58,169 bases of DNA from Erwinia sp. OLFS4 (GTDB lineage Bacteria; Pseudomonadota; Gammaproteobacteria; Enterobacterales; Enterobacteriaceae), in NCBI RefSeq assembly GCF_002752165.1, contig NZ_MOMB01000010.1, positions 1 through 58,169 on the forward strand. The letters run 5' to 3'. The position numbers and the translations under genes were made by a program. Shown in pieces: positions 45,512-57,760 of the stretch (its first letter is position 1; each line of letters opens with the position of its first letter). The notes beneath the pieces are model-generated. The model ran no database searches and was not told where the DNA came from. It was given only the letters and a program-made list of their open reading frames with translations.

Positions 45512-46903
45512 GTGTCACTTTCGCTATGGCAACAGTGCCTTGCCCGATTGCAGGATGAGCTACCTGCCACTGAATTCAGCATGTGGATCCGTCCACTTCA
45601 GGCCGAGCTTTATGACAATACGCTCGCTTTGTACGCCCCTAACCGGTTTGTGCTCGACTGGGTAAGAGATAAGTATTTAAACAATATCAACGGGTTATTA
45701 AACGATTTTTGTGGTGTTGACGCACCGTTGCTGCGTTTTGAGGTGGGCAGCAAACCGGTAACACAGAACGTCAGCCAGCCGGTAACCGTCAGCGTTAACG
45801 CGGCGCCTGCCGGCAGTGTGCGGACAGTGGCGACTGTGCGTCCCAGCTGGGATACCATGCCGGCTCCGGCTGAGCATGCTTATCGCTCCAATGTTAACAC
45901 CAAACATAATTTTGATAACTTTGTTGAAGGTAAATCGAACCAGCTGGCTCGTGCGGCGGCGCGTCAGGTGGCTGATAATCCGGGTGGCGCTTACAATCCC
46001 TTGTTCCTTTATGGCGGCACTGGCCTTGGCAAAACGCATTTGCTGCATGCGGTGGGTAACGGCATTGTGGCGCGTAAGCCTAATGCCCGGGTGGTGTATA
46101 TGCATTCCGAGCGCTTTGTGCAGGACATGGTAAAAGCGTTACAAAACAATGCTATTGAAGAATTTAAACGCTATTATCGTTCGGTTGATGCGCTGCTGAT
46201 CGATGATATTCAGTTCTTTGCGAATAAAGAGCGTTCACAGGAAGAGTTTTTTCATACTTTCAATGCGTTGCTTGAAGGCAATCAACAGATTATTTTAACC
46301 TCCGATCGCTATCCGAAAGAAATCAACGGGGTGGAAGATCGCCTCAAGTCGCGTTTTGGCTGGGGGCTGACCGTAGCCATCGAGCCGCCTGAGCTGGAAA
46401 CCCGCGTGGCAATACTGATGAAAAAAGCCGACGAGAACGATATTCGTCTGCCGGGGGAAGTGGCTTTTTTTATTGCCAAACGGCTGCGTTCCAACGTGCG
46501 TGAGCTGGAGGGCGCGCTTAACCGGGTCATTGCCAACGCTAATTTTACCGGCAGGGCAATTACTATCGATTTTGTACGTGAGGCCCTGCGCGATTTACTG
46601 GCGCTACAGGAAAAGCTGGTCACCATCGACAATATTCAGAAAACGGTGGCAGAATATTACAAAATAAAAATTGCCGATCTGTTGTCGAAGCGCCGTTCAC
46701 GTTCGGTAGCACGCCCTCGCCAGATGGCAATGGCGCTGGCAAAAGAGCTCACCAACCACAGCCTGCCGGAAATCGGTGATGCTTTCGGGGGTCGTGACCA
46801 TACTACCGTGCTGCACGCCTGCCGTAAAATTGAGCAGCTGCGTGAAGAGAGTCACGACATAAAAGAAGATTTCTCAAATTTAATCAGAACATTATCTTCC
46901 TGA
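45512..46903 (+). CDS. dnaA: DnaA, chromosomal replication initiator
   Basis: AAA+ protein that binds the boxes in oriC and opens the origin. N-terminal DnaB/DiaA-interacting domain, Walker A GGTGLGKT (168-175), Walker B LLIDD (228-232), C-terminal DnaA-box-binding HTH with [13 protein letters not shown] chose the GTG at 45512 ([14 protein letters not shown]), as in E. coli, with GGAG 8-10 nt upstream; 463 aa (467 there). The four codons before it have no counterpart. dnaN follows after 4 nt. Confidence 0.97.
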   Translation: MSLSLWQQCLARLQDELPATEFSMWIRPLQAELYDNTLALYAPNRFVLDWVRDKYLNNINGLLNDFCGVDAPLLRFEVGSKPVTQNVSQPVTVSVNAAPAGSVRTVATVRPSWDTMPAPAEHAYRSNVNTKHNFDNFVEGKSNQLARAAARQVADNPGGAYNPLFLYGGTGLGKTHLLHAVGNGIVARKPNARVVYMHSERFVQDMVKALQNNAIEEFKRYYRSVDALLIDDIQFFANKERSQEEFFHTFNALLEGNQQIILTSDRYPKEINGVEDRLKSRFGWGLTVAIEPPELETRVAILMKKADENDIRLPGEVAFFIAKRLRSNVRELEGALNRVIANANFTGRAITIDFVREALRDLLALQEKLVTIDNIQKTVAEYYKIKIADLLSKRRSRSVARPRQMAMALAKELTNHSLPEIGDAFGGRDHTTVLHACRKIEQLREESHDIKEDFSNLIRTLSS

Positions 46904-46907
46904 CGCT

Positions 46908-48008
46908 ATGAAATTTACTGTAGAACGTGAGCATTTACTTAAGCCACTCCAGCAGGTGAGTGGTCCGCTAGGCGGACGGCCGACGCTACCGATTCTGGGC
47001 AACTTATTGCTACAGGTGAACGACGGTTCACTGCTGTTGACCGGGACCGATCTGGAAATGGAAATGGTCGCCCGGGTAACGCTGGAGCAGGGGCATGAGC
47101 CTGGCGCCACTACCGTCCCGGCGCGTAAATTTCTTGATATCTGTCGTGGCTTGCCCGACGGGGCAGAAATCAGCGTGGCACTGGACGGTGAACGTATGCT
47201 GGTGCGTTCCGGTCGCAGCCGTTTTTCATTGTCTACTTTGCCGGCCAGTGATTTTCCCAATCTTGATGACTGGCAAAGCGAGGTAGAGTTTACGCTGCCT
47301 CAGGCAACCCTGAAGCGTCTGATTGAAGCAACCCAGTTTTCAATGGCCCACCAGGATGTGCGCTATTACCTCAACGGTATGCTGTTTGAAACCGAAGGCG
47401 AAGAGTTACGCACGGTAGCAACCGATGGCCATCGTCTGGCGGTTTGTGCCCTGCCTGTTGGCCAGCCGTTGCCAAATCATTCGGTGATTGTTCCGCGTAA
47501 AGGGGTAACGGAATTATTGCGCCTGCTGGATGGTGGCGACGCGCCATTACAGGTGCAAATTGGCAGTAATAATATTCGCGCCCATGTTGGTGATTTTATC
47601 TTTACCTCCAAGCTGGTTGACGGGCGCTTTCCTGATTACCGGCGCGTTTTACCAAAAAATCCGGATAAAACACTGGAAGCCGGCTGCGACCTTCTGAAGC
47701 AGGCATTTGCCCGTGCGGCGATTTTGTCTAATGAAAAATTCCGCGGCGTACGTTTGTATATTACTGAAAACCAGCTAAAAATTACCGCAAACAACCCGGA
47801 GCAGGAAGAAGCCGAAGAACAACTGGATGTCAGCTATGGTGGCAGCGATCTGGAAATCGGTTTTAATGTCAGCTATGTGCTGGACGTCCTCAACGCGCTG
47901 AAATGCGAAAATGTGCGCCTGCTGCTGACCGATTCGGTGTCCAGCGTGCAGATTGAAGATGCCGCCAGCCAGTCGGCTTCCTATGTGGTGATGCCAATGC
48001 GCTTGTAA
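46908..48008 (+). CDS. dnaN: DnaN, DNA polymerase III sliding clamp
   Basis: Ring-shaped processivity factor. 366 aa, the same as E. coli, with three clamp domains and the C-terminus SYVVMPMRL. Four nt after dnaA, hence co-transcribed. Unlike E. coli, where recF follows at once, a 205-nt spacer comes next. Confidence 0.97.
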   Translation: MKFTVEREHLLKPLQQVSGPLGGRPTLPILGNLLLQVNDGSLLLTGTDLEMEMVARVTLEQGHEPGATTVPARKFLDICRGLPDGAEISVALDGERMLVRSGRSRFSLSTLPASDFPNLDDWQSEVEFTLPQATLKRLIEATQFSMAHQDVRYYLNGMLFETEGEELRTVATDGHRLAVCALPVGQPLPNHSVIVPRKGVTELLRLLDGGDAPLQVQIGSNNIRAHVGDFIFTSKLVDGRFPDYRRVLPKNPDKTLEAGCDLLKQAFARAAILSNEKFRGVRLYITENQLKITANNPEQEEAEEQLDVSYGGSDLEIGFNVSYVLDVLNALKCENVRLLLTDSVSSVQIEDAASQSASYVVMPMRL

Positions 48009-48213
48009 GAGGGCAGTTAACGTCGGGCTGATTGAGCTGCCAGCTGGCGTGATGACCGCGTTCGTCATCCTGGCATGCACCTTGTGTATGTGCCGGGGGC
48101 TGGCGAAACCTCATCTGCCGGTGAAGTTAACGCCCTGAGCTCAGCCTGCATTTTTGTCTGTCAAACCAACGCCACTATAGAGATAGTGCAATTTCCAGCG
48201 AGCAATCTGATAT
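48009..48213. other. 205-nt spacer between dnaN and recF
   Basis: Open in one plus frame (from 48075) but joined to nothing recognisable; no clear terminator. May carry a recF promoter. E. coli has essentially no gap here. Confidence 0.5.
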
Positions 48214-51725
<3,512 letters not shown>

Positions 51726-52044
51726 CGCCACTCAGCCGCGCCAGCCCTCAATCCGGCTGGTGCGCTGACTGGCGGTGTGTTCTCTTACCTCTGCGGTGGT
51801 TTTGTTTGTCGTTGCCCGGCTGACTGTTACCTGTGTCGCAGGCTTTCTGCTGGCGCGTTATTTCCCTGGTTTTTTGCATATCTGCCCGCCCTGACCTTTG
51901 TCAGCGGGGGCGTCTTTTGCTGTAAATATCTTCAGCATCCGCCGGAAAACCCTTGTTTTTCGCACGGCCCGCCACGGGAATGACTCGTCAACCTGCATCC
52001 AATCACGTTAGGATGAAGATAAAACTCACCGTCACGAGGACATT
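51726..52044. other. Gap between gyrB and yidA
   Basis: E. coli has yidB here; no yidB remnant is recognisable. Contains a short GC-rich hairpin just after gyrB (51741-51760) but no clean T-run. A 68-codon plus ORF (51777-51983) has an unlikely Cys-rich composition and is not called. Confidence 0.5.
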
Positions 52045-52854
52045 ATGGCTGTTAAACTTATCGCCATTGATATGGATGGCACGTTACTTAACCCTCAGCA
52101 CCAGGTCTCTGCCGGCGTTAACGCGGCAATCAGCGCAGCGAAAGCCAAAGGTATTAAGGTGGTTCTGGCAACCGGGCGTCCGTATGTCGGCATTGTGCGT
52201 TATCTGAAAGAACTGGATTTACAGCAAGACGATCAGTACGCCATCTCTTATAACGGCGCCCTGGTTCACCGTGCCGTGGACGGTGAACCAGTTTCCGAGG
52301 TGAGCCTGGGCTTTGACGACTATCTCTATTTTGAAAAATTAGCCCGCCAGCTTGGCGTGCATTTCCAGGCCCTGGACAAAACCGCGCTGTATACCGCTAA
52401 TAAAGATATCAGTGAATATACCGTGCATGAGGCATACCTGACCGGTATTGCCTTGCGCTATTGCCCGCGGGATGAGATGGATCCGCACACCACCTTTCCT
52501 AAGGTGATGATGATTGATAAGCCGGCTTTGTTAGATGCCGCCATTGCCGCTTTGCCGCAGGCTGCATGGGACAAGTACACCCTGTTAAAGAGTGCCCCCT
52601 ACTATCTGGAAATTCTCAATAAGCGGGTGAATAAAGGCTATGGTGTAAAAGTGCTGGCCGATCTGCTGGGCCTGAAGCCAGAAGAAATCATGGCAATTGG
52701 CGATCAGGAAAATGACATCGCGATGATTCAATATGCCGGTACCGGGGTGGCGATGGGGAATGCCATAGAACCGGTAAAAGCTGCCGCACAGTTTGTGACC
52801 CGTAGCAACAGTGAAGATGGCGTAGCCTATGCGATTGAACGTTTCGCGCTTTGA
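52045..52854 (+). CDS. yidA: YidA, HAD-family sugar phosphatase
   Basis: Cof-type HAD phosphatase; E. coli YidA acts on various sugar phosphates. Motif I DMDGTLLNP at 9-17, Cof motif GDQENDIAMI near residue 220, C2 cap. 269 aa (E. coli 270). GAGGA precedes the ATG. In E. coli too it lies between gyrB and dgo. Confidence 0.95.
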   Translation: MAVKLIAIDMDGTLLNPQHQVSAGVNAAISAAKAKGIKVVLATGRPYVGIVRYLKELDLQQDDQYAISYNGALVHRAVDGEPVSEVSLGFDDYLYFEKLARQLGVHFQALDKTALYTANKDISEYTVHEAYLTGIALRYCPRDEMDPHTTFPKVMMIDKPALLDAAIAALPQAAWDKYTLLKSAPYYLEILNKRVNKGYGVKVLADLLGLKPEEIMAIGDQENDIAMIQYAGTGVAMGNAIEPVKAAAQFVTRSNSEDGVAYAIERFAL

Positions 52855-52879
52855 CTGTTGTGTCTTTTTTGTGATCTAT

Positions 52880-52913
52880 ATTGTAGTGCAATATGCATTA
52901 TAAATACTACAAT
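52880..52913. promoter_or_regulatory. Probable DgoR operator / dgo promoter region
   Basis: Inverted repeat ATTGTAGT (52880-52887) and ACTACAAT (52906-52913) with an 18-nt spacer, and TATAAA (52899-52904) inside as a plausible -10. It lies 71 nt before dgoR, where the GntR-family repressor DgoR acts on its own operon in E. coli. Confidence 0.6.
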
Positions 52914-52983
52914 TCTGAGATGGCCATCTGCGAACTACCCTCTACCATGCCGGCGAAAAAATGCAATCTAAACAGGGAGAATC

Positions 52984-53682
52984 ATGAACCAGCGCGCCGT
53001 TAGCAAAACCGATCGCATTATTCTGACGCTGGGCGAGGAGATTGTTGCCGGTAAATATGTGCCTGGAGCGGCGCTGCCGGCAGAAGCCGATTTGTGTCAG
53101 CGGTTCGCGACCTCACGCAACGTTATTCGCGAAGTGTTCCGTGGTTTAATGGCAAAAAAACTGATTGAAATGAAACGCTATTGCGGTGCCTTCGTGACCC
53201 CGTGTGGCCACTGGAATTATCTTGATAGCGATGTGTTGCAATGGATTTTAAAGCACGATCAGAATCCTCAGCTGATTGCCGCCATGCGCGAAGTTCATCA
53301 TCTGATTGAGCCAAAAGTTGCCCGCTGGGCAGCTGAACGTGCAACTTCCAGCGATCTGACGCAGATAGAAACCGCGCTGAATGACATGGCGGCTAACTAT
53401 CATGATGGTGCTGCGTTTAACCGCGCCGATATTCGTTATCACCAGGCGGTACTGGCTTCGGTACATAATCCGGTTTTGCAGCAACTGAGCGTGGCGGTCA
53501 GTCAGTTGCAGCAAGCGGTGTTTGAACGCACTGACATGCCCGGGTCTGGCAAAATGCCGCGCACGCTACGACAACATCAATCGCTTTATGAGGCAATTCG
53601 TCATCAAAATCCGGATGCTGCTGAGCAGGCGGCATTAACCATGATTGCCAGTTCTACCCAACGCTTAAAGGATATTCCGTGA
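52984..53682 (+). CDS. dgoR: DgoR, FadR-subfamily GntR repressor of galactonate use
   Basis: N-terminal winged HTH (about 8-75, AEADLCQRFATSRNVIREVFRGL) and C-terminal FCD ligand domain with metal-ligand His residues. In E. coli it represses dgoRKADT and is released by D-galactonate. 232 aa (E. coli 229). GGGAG precedes the ATG; the stop overlaps the GTG start of dgoK. Confidence 0.93.
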   Translation: MNQRAVSKTDRIILTLGEEIVAGKYVPGAALPAEADLCQRFATSRNVIREVFRGLMAKKLIEMKRYCGAFVTPCGHWNYLDSDVLQWILKHDQNPQLIAAMREVHHLIEPKVARWAAERATSSDLTQIETALNDMAANYHDGAAFNRADIRYHQAVLASVHNPVLQQLSVAVSQLQQAVFERTDMPGSGKMPRTLRQHQSLYEAIRHQNPDAAEQAALTMIASSTQRLKDIP

Positions 53683-54554
53683 GCAGCTATATCGCAATTG
53701 ACTGGGGATCAACCAATTTGCGCGCCTGGTATTATCGTCACGGGCAGCTTATTGATGAACGGCGTTCCGAAGCGGGGGTTACCCGACTGGAAGGGCGCAC
53801 GCCGCTGCAGGTATTTAATACGGTAACGGCAGACTGGCCGGTTAATGATCTGCCGGTGGTGATGGCCGGTATGGTAGGCAGTAATGCTGGCTGGCTGTCG
53901 GTGCCCTATCTGCCTTGTCCGGTTTCGCTGGATCAGCTGGCATCTCACCTGACCCGGGTAGAACAGCGTGCCTGGATTGTACCGGGGCTGAAGGTAAGCC
54001 GTGAGGATAATTATAATATCATTCGTGGCGAAGAAACCCAGCTTCTCGGGGCCAGCGAACTGGCTCCGTCGTCGCTGTATGTGATGCCCGGTACTCACGC
54101 CAAATGGGTGGTTAGCCAGCAAAAGCAGATTGTCGATTTCCGCACGGTGATGACCGGAGAAATGCATCATCTTTTGCTGAAACATGCTTTAATTGGTGCC
54201 GGTCTGCCGCAACAAAAACAACATCCTGAGGCTTTCCGCGCCGGGCTGATTACCGGCAGCAACGATAGCACCATTATTGCCCGGCTGTTTGAAGTGCGCG
54301 CCCGCCACGTACTTGGCGCGCTGGCACAGAGTGCGGTGAGTGATTACCTTTCCGGCTTGCTGATCGGTCACGAGGTCGCCAGTCAGCTGCGCCATTTCAA
54401 CAGTAAAGCCCCACTGACGCTGATTGCCGGCAAAGCGCTGGCGCACCGCTATCAGCAGGCCTTTGAGTTACAAGGGGTGTCAATCACCGTGCTGGATGGT
54501 GACGATGCTTTTCAGCAAGGAATCAGGAGTATTGCTCATGAACTGGCCAACTAA
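53679..54554 (+). CDS. dgoK: DgoK, 2-dehydro-3-deoxygalactonokinase
   Basis: Phosphorylates 2-dehydro-3-deoxy-D-galactonate in the De Ley-Doudoroff pathway. Actin-type ATPase; phosphate-1 loop DWGSTNLRAW at 8-17. 291 aa (E. coli 292). Start GTG in a GTGA overlap with dgoR. The substrate normally comes from DgoD, whose gene is destroyed here. Confidence 0.93.
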   Translation: MSSYIAIDWGSTNLRAWYYRHGQLIDERRSEAGVTRLEGRTPLQVFNTVTADWPVNDLPVVMAGMVGSNAGWLSVPYLPCPVSLDQLASHLTRVEQRAWIVPGLKVSREDNYNIIRGEETQLLGASELAPSSLYVMPGTHAKWVVSQQKQIVDFRTVMTGEMHHLLLKHALIGAGLPQQKQHPEAFRAGLITGSNDSTIIARLFEVRARHVLGALAQSAVSDYLSGLLIGHEVASQLRHFNSKAPLTLIAGKALAHRYQQAFELQGVSITVLDGDDAFQQGIRSIAHELAN

Positions 54555-55155
54555 ACTGCCGCTGATTGCCATCTTACGCGGTATCACGCCCGAGGAGGCT
54601 GAATCGCATGTCGGTGCTTTGATCGATGCGGGGTTTGATGCCATTGAAATTCCGCTGAACTCGCCGGCATGGCAGCAAAGCATCCCTCGAATGGTAAAAA
54701 TCTATGGCAGCCAGGCGTTGATTGGCGCTGGCACGGTGCTGAATGTACAACAGGTTGATTTGCTGGCCGGTTTTAACAGTCAGCTGGTGGTGACACCCAA
54801 CACTGACGTGGCGGTGATCCGGCGGGCGGCAGAAAAAGGTATGGTCATCGCGGCCGGCTGCGCCACGGCTTCCGAGGCCTTTACTGCCCTTAACGCAGGG
54901 GCACAGGTGCTGAAAATTTTTCCGGCATCGGCCTTCGGTCCTGACTATATCAAAGCGCTGAAAGCGGTATTACCGGCGGAAGTGCCGGTGTTTGCCGTTG
55001 GTGGCGTTACGCCAGAAAATCTAAAAACTTTTCTGGATGCGGGCTGTGCGGGGGCTGGCTTAGGCAGCGATCTCTATCGCGCTGGGCAATCGCCGGCAAT
55101 GACTCGCGAAAAAGCCGGTGCTTTTGTGCAGGCCTGGCAGAAGGCGGTGCAATGA
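54538..55155 (+). CDS. dgoA: DgoA, 2-dehydro-3-deoxy-6-phosphogalactonate aldolase
   Basis: Class I aldolase splitting the DgoK product into pyruvate and glyceraldehyde 3-P. Schiff-base Lys126 in KIFPASAFGP; active-site Arg14 and Glu37 in place. The ATG at 54538 (MNWPTKLPLIAILRGI) gives 205 aa, the same as E. coli; it overlaps the end of dgoK by 17 nt. Its stop overlaps the ATG of a truncated dgoD as ATGA. Confidence 0.94.
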   Translation: MNWPTKLPLIAILRGITPEEAESHVGALIDAGFDAIEIPLNSPAWQQSIPRMVKIYGSQALIGAGTVLNVQQVDLLAGFNSQLVVTPNTDVAVIRRAAEKGMVIAAGCATASEAFTALNAGAQVLKIFPASAFGPDYIKALKAVLPAEVPVFAVGGVTPENLKTFLDAGCAGAGLGSDLYRAGQSPAMTREKAGAFVQAWQKAVQ

Positions 55156-55235
55156 AAATAACCGGTCAGCCGCGATGGTTTACAATACAGTCTCTATCAC
55201 GCCTGCCCTACAGCAAGGCGGTGACATTATTTTAA
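55152..55235 (+). pseudogene. dgoD: dgoD remnant (galactonate dehydratase N-terminus)
   Basis: The ATG overlaps the dgoA stop (ATGA), exactly where dgoD begins in the operon. The 27 codons read MKITGQPRWFTI and then diverge; E. coli DgoD starts MKIT and has PPRWMFLKI soon after. The frame stops at 55233-55235. A coupled start and matching first residues with the remaining roughly 350 codons missing indicate a deleted gene. Similarity is short, so confidence is moderate. Confidence 0.62.
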
Positions 55236-55245
55236 TTGATTATGT

Positions 55246-55353
55246 TTTGCGCCGGCACTGACCGGTATTGCCGCTGTTGCTTTACCTGGGGCGATAAGTT
55301 ATCTGTTAGCGGTCGGCGAGGTGAGTGGGTTAAGAGGCTGCATTGCCGGGTGA
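55246..55353 (+). pseudogene. dgoT: dgoT remnant (galactonate transporter C-terminus)
   Basis: A 35-codon open stretch with no start reads FAPALTGIAAVALPGAISYL, then LAVGEVSGLRG and a stop. It resembles the last membrane helix of E. coli DgoT ([20 protein letters not shown], then LLVGDVKRVG). It is preceded in frame by TGA at 55237-55239. It lies 10 nt after the dgoD scrap, so one deletion probably removed the rest of both genes. Confidence 0.65.
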
Positions 55354-55397
55354 ATTAGCGTAGTTTGTTGGCACCGATTTATTCAGGTCGTTTTGCT

Positions 55398-56660
55398 ATG
55401 GAAAAACAGCTGACTTTCGCACCGCGCCATCATCAACTGACCAATATTAACGTCTGGACTGCCGACAGCCAGTGGCTGGTTTACGATGTGCGTCCGTCGC
55501 CCTCTGATTTTAGCGGTCTGACCCTTGAGCGCGTTAGTATCAACGGTGAGCACGACATCCTTTATAGTGCCAGTGATGGGGCGTACGTCGGGGTGGTAAC
55601 GGCCAGCCCGGTGCTGCCTCAGCGTTATCTGGCCATTCATGGTCCGGAACATCCGGATGCCAGCTGGCATTATGATTTTCACCATCGCCGCGGGGTTGTT
55701 ATTGAGGGGCCGGCAGTGCAAACGCTGGATGCCTGTGACATTACGCCGCCTTTTACCCCAGGTGCGCTGCGTGGGGGCAGTCATGTGCATGTTTACAGCC
55801 CCGATGGCAGGCGAATCAGTTTTACCTATAACGATCATGTGATGCATGAGTTCGATATCCGCCAGGATTTGCGTAATGTCGGGGTGGCGGTGCCTCTGCG
55901 GGCCGTTTGTCCGGCTAAACAACATCCGCGTGAACATGATGGCAGCCATTTTTGTGTGCTGGTCAGTCAGACCACATCGCAACCGCGTCCCGGCAGCGAT
56001 GATATTAGCCGCGCCTATGAAGAGGGGTGGGTTGGCCAGTATGGCTATCGGCGGGCGGATGGCAGCCATCAGCATTCGGCACTGGCTTTTATTGGTGACA
56101 CGCTGGCCGTTAACGGTGACAAAGTTGCCGAGGTATTTATTGTCGATTTGCCGCAGTCGGATGCTGACTTTGCTATCGCCGGGCGCGAGCCACTGCAGGG
56201 AACCGCGACAAGTTTGCCAGCGCCGCCGGCGGGCATTATGCAGCGTCGTCTGACCTTTAGCCATTCGCGTCGTTGGCCCGGTGTGGTCAGCCAGCCACGG
56301 CACTGGTTGCGCAGTACAGCGGACGGTAGTGAGATCGCTTTTTTGATGAAAGATGAGCAGGGCATTGTGCAGTTATGGGGGATCTCGCCGCTGGGTGGCG
56401 AACCCCGTCAGATCAGCCGCAGTCCCTGGCCCATGCAGTCCGCCTTTAGCTGGCACCCACAGGGCGGGCAGCTGGCCATTATCTGTGATAACAGCGTCAT
56501 GCAGATCAACGCCAGCAGTGGTGCAATGCGTCGTCTGACCCCCCGACGGCAACAGGCACCTGTTGGCGATGCGGTGGTCTGGTCACCCGATGGCCGTTAT
56601 ATTGCTTTTTTGCGCCAGATTGACGGTTGGCAGCAAATCGTTATTGCTGATGCGTATTAG
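55398..56660 (+). CDS. yidR: YidR, DUF3748 protein
   Basis: Function unknown. 420 aa (E. coli YidR 415). TolB/WD40-like beta-propeller blades: SPDGRRISFTYNDH, DGSEIAFLMKDEQG, WSPDGRYIAFLRQ. Family stretches WHYDFHHRRGV and GGSHVHV are conserved. ATG 55398 (MEKQLTFAPRHH) after AGGT fits E. coli MKQITFAPRNH; a TTG at 55365 would add 11 residues. No signal peptide. Its 3' end overlaps yidQ by 20 nt, convergent. Confidence 0.9.
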   Translation: MEKQLTFAPRHHQLTNINVWTADSQWLVYDVRPSPSDFSGLTLERVSINGEHDILYSASDGAYVGVVTASPVLPQRYLAIHGPEHPDASWHYDFHHRRGVVIEGPAVQTLDACDITPPFTPGALRGGSHVHVYSPDGRRISFTYNDHVMHEFDIRQDLRNVGVAVPLRAVCPAKQHPREHDGSHFCVLVSQTTSQPRPGSDDISRAYEEGWVGQYGYRRADGSHQHSALAFIGDTLAVNGDKVAEVFIVDLPQSDADFAIAGREPLQGTATSLPAPPAGIMQRRLTFSHSRRWPGVVSQPRHWLRSTADGSEIAFLMKDEQGIVQLWGISPLGGEPRQISRSPWPMQSAFSWHPQGGQLAIICDNSVMQINASSGAMRRLTPRRQQAPVGDAVVWSPDGRYIAFLRQIDGWQQIVIADAY

Positions 56661-57006
56661 CCACCAATGGTGCCGCTCCGGATAAGCTTTGCTCAGTGTG
56701 GGTGAATTTTTCGCTGCGTAAAACCCGTTCACGCGGCGAGTCTTGCGATTTATCGCTGCCGCTGCGCATATAATCCAGCGGCAGCAGCAGGGTATCCAGC
56801 AGCGCCGAGAAGGGCAGATCGAGAGCGGCCAGTGAACGCAGTGGCCAGCCGTTTTCACTGTCAGCAACCATCTTCGCACTGGCTCTGGTGCCAGGGTAAT
56901 AGCCCTGATCGGGTCCGGTGTGGGTCATGATACTGGAACAGCCGCTACTGGCCAGTGACAACAAGACCACCATACCCGCCAGGCGGAATTTTTTTAACAC
57001 TATCAT
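56641..57006 (-). CDS. yidQ: YidQ, DUF1375 lipoprotein
   Basis: Small predicted lipoprotein of unknown role. From ATG 57006 (MIVLKKFRLAGM): a lipoprotein signal ending SLASSG with lipid-Cys23, then the family stretch YYPGTRAS and DLPFSALLDTLLLPLDYM. 121 aa (E. coli YidQ 110). GGGAT lies upstream. The frame is open to 57132 but the extra stretch lacks membrane character. It overlaps yidR convergently; divergent from ibpA. Confidence 0.88.
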   Translation of the reverse strand: MIVLKKFRLAGMVVLLSLASSGCSSIMTHTGPDQGYYPGTRASAKMVADSENGWPLRSLAALDLPFSALLDTLLLPLDYMRSGSDKSQDSPRERVLRSEKFTHTEQSLSGAAPLVANTHQQ

Positions 57007-57163
57007 CGCATCATCCCTACAGTCCTGTTGTGCAGGCTGAGTTAAGTTGCCATCGTGCGGGAGGTTTTCCCGGCCATTCTGTGTTGGCTCTGACATTCGC
57101 TGGCAACGCTTCCTTGAGTGTACGTCATTCAACCGTTTTGGTTAAAAAAAAACGTTGTGCCGA

Positions 57164-57193
57164 CTTGAAAAGTGCCAGTTTGGCGCCATCTTT
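57164..57193 (+). promoter_or_regulatory. Sigma-32 heat-shock promoter of ibpA
   Basis: -35 CTTGAAA (57164-57170), exact heat-shock consensus, then about 14 nt and GCCATCTT, close to CCCCATnT, in the -10 position. Places the ibpA start of transcription about 100 nt before the ATG. Confidence 0.75.
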
Positions 57194-57199
57194 ATCCCG

Positions 57200-57303
57200 T
57201 GGTCGCTGAATACTGTGCCGACAGGGCGGTTTTTCAGGGCCTTTTACCTGTCCATTATGGAAGGTGAATGTATAAAATCTTGCTGATTCTCAGGAGTTAA
57301 AAA
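57200..57303 (+). promoter_or_regulatory. Putative ROSE-type RNA thermometer in ibpA leader
   Basis: The roughly 100-nt leader ends CTTGCTGATTCTCAGGAG before the start. TTGCT can pair with AGGAG of the Shine-Dalgarno sequence in a short hairpin, the defining ROSE feature (U-Y-G-C-U opposite AGGA). E. coli ibpA has such a thermometer. Upstream hairpins (for example ACAGGGCGG with CC-rich partners) were not folded in full. Confidence 0.6.
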
Positions 57304-57720
57304 ATGCGTAACTTTGATCTTGCACCGCTGTATCGTTCTTCCATTGGTTTTGATCGTCTGATTAACCTGCTGGAGTCTAATCAGAATCAAAGTAACGGTG
57401 GTTACCCCCCGTACAACGTTGAACTGGTTTCCGAAAATAAATACCGTATAACAATTGCTGTGGCCGGTTTTGCCCAGGAAGAACTGGATATTACCGCCCA
57501 CGATAATATGCTGACAGTCCGGGGTGCACACCCTGAAGAGCAGCCTGAACGCACTTACCTTTATCAGGGTATCGCCGAGCGCAATTTTGAACGCAAATTC
57601 CAGCTGGCCGATCACGTTCAGGTGCGCGATGCTCGCCTGGAACTTGGCCTGCTCTATATTGATCTGGAGCGTATTGTGCCTGAGGCGATGAAACCGCGTC
57701 GTATCGAAATTCTGAAATAA
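57304..57720 (+). CDS. ibpA: IbpA, small heat-shock protein
   Basis: Holdase chaperone binding unfolding proteins in aggregates for DnaK/ClpB rescue. Alpha-crystallin domain at about 38-125 ([19 protein letters not shown]), C-terminal I-x-I motif IEI. 138 aa (E. coli IbpA 137) with N-terminus [19 protein letters not shown] typical of IbpA rather than IbpB. ibpB, about 110 nt downstream in E. coli, is absent. Confidence 0.95.
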   Translation: MRNFDLAPLYRSSIGFDRLINLLESNQNQSNGGYPPYNVELVSENKYRITIAVAGFAQEELDITAHDNMLTVRGAHPEEQPERTYLYQGIAERNFERKFQLADHVQVRDARLELGLLYIDLERIVPEAMKPRRIEILK

Positions 57721-57733
57721 TATTCAGATACCG

Positions 57734-57760
57734 AGGGAGGAGAAAAACCTCCCTTTTTTT
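57734..57760 (+). terminator. ibpA terminator
   Basis: Stem AGGGAGG / CCTCCCT, loop AGAAAAA, then seven T. Intrinsic terminator 14 nt after the ibpA stop; it shows that ibpA is a single-gene transcript. Confidence 0.9.

Larger units (their letters stand above)
57007..57303. other. Divergent yidQ/ibpA promoter region
   Basis: Contains the sigma-32 promoter of ibpA and its thermosensing leader at the right. The left half should hold the yidQ promoter; none is clear-cut. Confidence 0.6.

Noticed and set aside
51777-51983. 68-codon plus ORF in the gyrB-yidA gap
   Set aside because: Cys- and Pro-rich composition, no homology, no ribosome site; not a yidB remnant.
55383-56303. 306-codon minus-strand open frame inside yidR
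   Set aside because: It lies wholly antisense to a well-supported YidR homologue, with no Shine-Dalgarno sequence or recognised domain. A shadow of codon bias.
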